Of a stretch of DNA of 64,000 bases, positions 62,134 through 64,000 are shown one piece after another. The DNA comes from Aliikangiella sp965214955 (GTDB lineage Bacteria > Pseudomonadota > Gammaproteobacteria > Enterobacterales > Kangiellaceae), in contig CBDCCU010000010.1 of NCBI GenBank assembly GCA_965214955.1, positions 248,001 through 312,000 on the forward strand, written 5' to 3'. The first letter of the stretch is position 1. Each line of letters begins with the position of its first letter. The position numbers and the translations under genes were made by a program. Under the pieces are notes generated by a model. That model had not been told where the DNA came from, did no database searches, and was given only the letters and a program-made list of their open reading frames with translations.

Positions 62134-62721
62134 ATGATAGAAAGAATACGCAACACTTTTACAGAAAGTATTCAAACCAAAATAGCCGCAGCCGATGCCT
62201 TGCCCGAAAAGATCACTAAAGCGGCCGATATTATGGTTAATGCTTTGCTTAATGGCGGCAAAATATTAACTTGCGGCAACGGCGGCTCAGCCTGCGAGTC
62301 ACAACATTTTTCATCGGAAATGCTTAATCGGTTTGAACGAGAAAGACCATCATTACCCGCTATTGCGCTAACTACCGATACCGCCACAATTACCTCAGTT
62401 GCTAATGACTATCAATACAAAGAGGTGTTTGCCAAACAAGTAAAAGCATTAGGGCAGTCGGGTGATATTTTATTGGTTTTTTCAACCAGTGGTAATTCTA
62501 AAAATATTATTGAAGCCATGAAAGCCGCTCTTTCAAAAGATATGCTCATTGTGGCTTGCACAGGTAAAGATGGCGGCGAATTGGCGGGTTTAATTGGCGA
62601 AAACGATGTTGAAATAAGAGTACCATCTAACAGCACAGCCAGAATTCAAGAAGTACATCTAGTAGTTGTACATAGTTTATGTGATTACATTGATAACCGA
62701 TTATTTGGAGAAGTTAACTAA
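62134..62721 (+). CDS. diaA: DiaA, DnaA-binding SIS protein
   Basis: A 195-residue sugar-isomerase-domain protein. It has GGKILTCGNGGSACESQHFSSEML, ALTTDTATITSVANDYQYKEVF, and the phosphosugar-binding VFSTSGNSKNIIEAMKAA. It is similar to GmhA, but the yraN-diaA-dolP order identifies DiaA, which promotes DnaA assembly at the origin in E. coli. The alternative, a sedoheptulose-7-phosphate isomerase, cannot be excluded from motifs alone. The stop shares one base with the next start (TAATG). Confidence 0.9.
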   Translation: MIERIRNTFTESIQTKIAAADALPEKITKAADIMVNALLNGGKILTCGNGGSACESQHFSSEMLNRFERERPSLPAIALTTDTATITSVANDYQYKEVFAKQVKALGQSGDILLVFSTSGNSKNIIEAMKAALSKDMLIVACTGKDGGELAGLIGENDVEIRVPSNSTARIQEVHLVVVHSLCDYIDNRLFGEVN

Positions 62722-63305
62722 TGCGTTTAGGTTTAATTGCTATTGTATTAACGTGTTTATTAAGTGGATGCGAAGGCTTACTTATTGCGGGGGCTGCTGG
62801 TGGTGCAGTTGCTAGCAACGATAGACGCACAGTGCCCACTCAATTAGAAGATCAAAACATCGAGCTAAAATCTTTTAATGCGCTTTTTGAAAATGATGAA
62901 ATTTGGTCCGATACTAATATTTCGGTAGTGAGTTTTAACAATACAGTATTAATGGTTGGTCAAGCGCCAACAGCAGATCTCAAAACCAAAGCGACCCAAG
63001 CCATCAAGAAAATTGAAAAAGTAAAGCGTGTACTCAACCAAATTAGAATAGCGGCTCCCATATCTTTTTTTGCCAGTCGTAACGATGAGCTTTTAACCGC
63101 TAAAGTTAAATCATCTATGCTTTTTACTAGCGATTTTCCCTCTTCCAAAATTAAAGTGATCACTGAAAATAGCGAAGTATTTTTAATGGGATTAGTCACT
63201 AATCAAGAAGCCGAAAAAGCAGTAGAAATTACTCGCAATGTGGGTGGTGTTGCAAGAGTAATTAAAGCTTTTGAATATATTGAAGAGCACCAATTAGAGA
63301 ATTAA
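62721..63305 (+). CDS. dolP: DolP (YraP), dual-BON outer-membrane lipoprotein
   Basis: A 194-residue lipoprotein with lipobox LLSGC (Cys17) and two BON domains (about 45-110 and 125-190; DTNISVVSFNNTVLMVGQAP and SKIKVITENSEVFLMGLVTN are the equivalent strands). In E. coli it maintains outer-membrane integrity and influences BAM and NlpD. It is the last gene of the lpoA set; a hairpin follows within 3 bp of its stop. Confidence 0.93.
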   Translation: MRLGLIAIVLTCLLSGCEGLLIAGAAGGAVASNDRRTVPTQLEDQNIELKSFNALFENDEIWSDTNISVVSFNNTVLMVGQAPTADLKTKATQAIKKIEKVKRVLNQIRIAAPISFFASRNDELLTAKVKSSMLFTSDFPSSKIKVITENSEVFLMGLVTNQEAEKAVEITRNVGGVARVIKAFEYIEEHQLEN

Positions 63306-63307
63306 AA

Positions 63308-63328
63308 AAGGCTCACAATGTGAGCCTT
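63308..63328 (-). terminator. Terminator between dolP and purA
   Basis: Nine-bp perfect stem AAGGCTCAC/GTGAGCCTT with a three-base loop. On the minus strand it is followed by TTTTTT, so it is best as the purA terminator; on the plus strand the T tract is short. Confidence 0.75.
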
Positions 63329-63352
63329 AAATAGTAGAGCGCTATTTACTAT

Positions 63353-64000
63353 TTATATTTCAAATGGGTCGCGTCTGGTAATAGTTTCTACTCTATCTGG
63401 ACCAGTTGAAACAAGATCAACGGGCACACCAACTAGTTGTTCAATTTTAGCGATGTAGTTGCGTGCATTTTCTGGCAGTTCATCCCAAGAGGTTACACCA
63501 AAGGTATTTTCACTCCAGCCCGGCATTTCAATGTAAGTTGGAGTTACTCTGGCAAACCCTTCTGCACCAACAGGTGTTGTAGAAAGTTCACCTTGTTCTG
63601 GGCACTGGTAAGAAGTACAAATTTTAACGGTTTTTAAACCATCTAAAACATCAAGCTTAGTTAAACAAATGCCAGTGACACTATTGACTTGAATGGCACG
63701 CTTTAATGCAACGGCATCTAACCAACCACATCGTCTTTGCCTGCCCGTAGTTGCACCAAACTCATGACCTTTCTCGCCTAAACGCTGACCAATATCGTCA
63801 AATAATTCAGTTGGGAAAGGGCCTCCACCTACACGTGTAGTATAAGCTTTGGTAATACCTAATACATAATCTAAGTAAAGTGGACCAAAACCAGAGCCTG
63901 TTGCAGTGCCGCCAGCAGTGGTATTAGAAGAGGTTACAAACGGGAAAGTGCCATGGTCAATATCTAACAATGTGCCTTGCGCGCCTTCAAACAGTAAAGA
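63353..64000 (-). CDS. purA: Adenylosuccinate synthetase, C-terminal half (partial)
   Basis: Catalyses GTP-dependent condensation of IMP and aspartate in AMP synthesis. The frame is open to the right edge, so the N-terminal half is missing. Present are LFEGAQGTLLDIDHGTFPFV, SSNTTAGGTATGSGFGP, RVGGGPFPTELFDDIGQ, RQRRCGWLDAVALKRAI and the C-terminal LPENARNYIAKIEQLVGVPV. The last is where substrate-binding loops end. All visible motifs are intact. It converges on dolP. Confidence 0.97.
   Translation of the reverse strand, partial: SLLFEGAQGTLLDIDHGTFPFVTSSNTTAGGTATGSGFGPLYLDYVLGITKAYTTRVGGGPFPTELFDDIGQRLGEKGHEFGATTGRQRRCGWLDAVALKRAIQVNSVTGICLTKLDVLDGLKTVKICTSYQCPEQGELSTTPVGAEGFARVTPTYIEMPGWSENTFGVTSWDELPENARNYIAKIEQLVGVPVDLVSTGPDRVETITRRDPFEI

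Noticed and set aside
62134..62721. GmhA, heptose isomerase
   Set aside because: Motifs are shared, but the lpoA-yraN-diaA-dolP order favours DiaA. GmhA is kept only as an alternative.

Overview
The window looks like a chromosomal segment of an AT-rich gammaproteobacterium, probably marine or aquatic. The evidence is a complete gamma-type division and cell wall (dcw) cluster, LpxC, the LpoA/YraN/DiaA/DolP block, a YebG homologue, a FabY-type ketoacyl synthase and a GlyGly-CTERM surface protein. Gene content recalls Kangiella- or Alteromonadales-like bacteria, but the family cannot be fixed from sequence reading alone.

Layout. Positions 1-16.4 kb hold ordinary single genes: the end of a chemoreceptor, two c-di-GMP enzymes, a TerB-like protein, a GlxA-type regulator translationally coupled to a HIT protein, FabY, a frameshifted thioredoxin, an EamA transporter, a coiled-coil protein, a YaiI-family protein, a LiaF-like protein, a degenerate exonuclease-fold protein, an M23 peptidase and the helicase loader DciA. 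From 16.5 to 34.8 kb, all on the minus strand, runs the uninterrupted block mraZ-rsmH-ftsL-ftsI-murE-murF-mraY-murD-ftsW-murG-murC-ddlB-ftsQ-ftsA-ftsZ-lpxC. Most junctions overlap or are only a few bases apart. A consensus promoter and a five-fold 10-bp MraZ operator stand at its head, and a structured, possibly Fur-controlled gap lies between ftsZ and lpxC.

From 34.8 to 58.9 kb the order becomes accessory. As I recall the Pseudomonas aeruginosa genome, mraZ, rnpB and rsmI are direct neighbours there. Here rnpB (43.7-44.07 kb) still lies between them, but about 8.9 kb has been inserted on the mraZ side and about 14.9 kb on the rsmI side. The first insert carries an amidase, an IS110/IS1111-type element sitting in a repeat, two diverged 1,236-bp RAYT elements bracketing an unknown membrane-anchored protein, short non-autonomous repeats and a lipase-like hydrolase. 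The second carries a choice-of-anchor B surface protein, an MbnP/MbnH copper-protein pair, an S41 peptidase, an intact IS256 element with its target duplication, two membrane-anchored regulators, a CocE-type hydrolase, ArfB and a PH-domain protein.

From 58.9 kb the conserved order resumes: rsmI divergent from lpoA-yraN-diaA-dolP, then the 3' part of purA running off the right edge.

Functionally the core is peptidoglycan precursor synthesis (murE/F/mraY/D/G/C, ddlB), septal assembly (ftsL/I/W/Q/A/Z), lipid A commitment (lpxC) and peptidoglycan or outer-membrane maintenance (lpoA, dolP, M23). The most interesting accessory material is the REP-like repeat/RAYT/IS110 complex at 36.8-42.7 kb, the MbnP/MbnH pair and the ftsZ-lpxC intergenic region.
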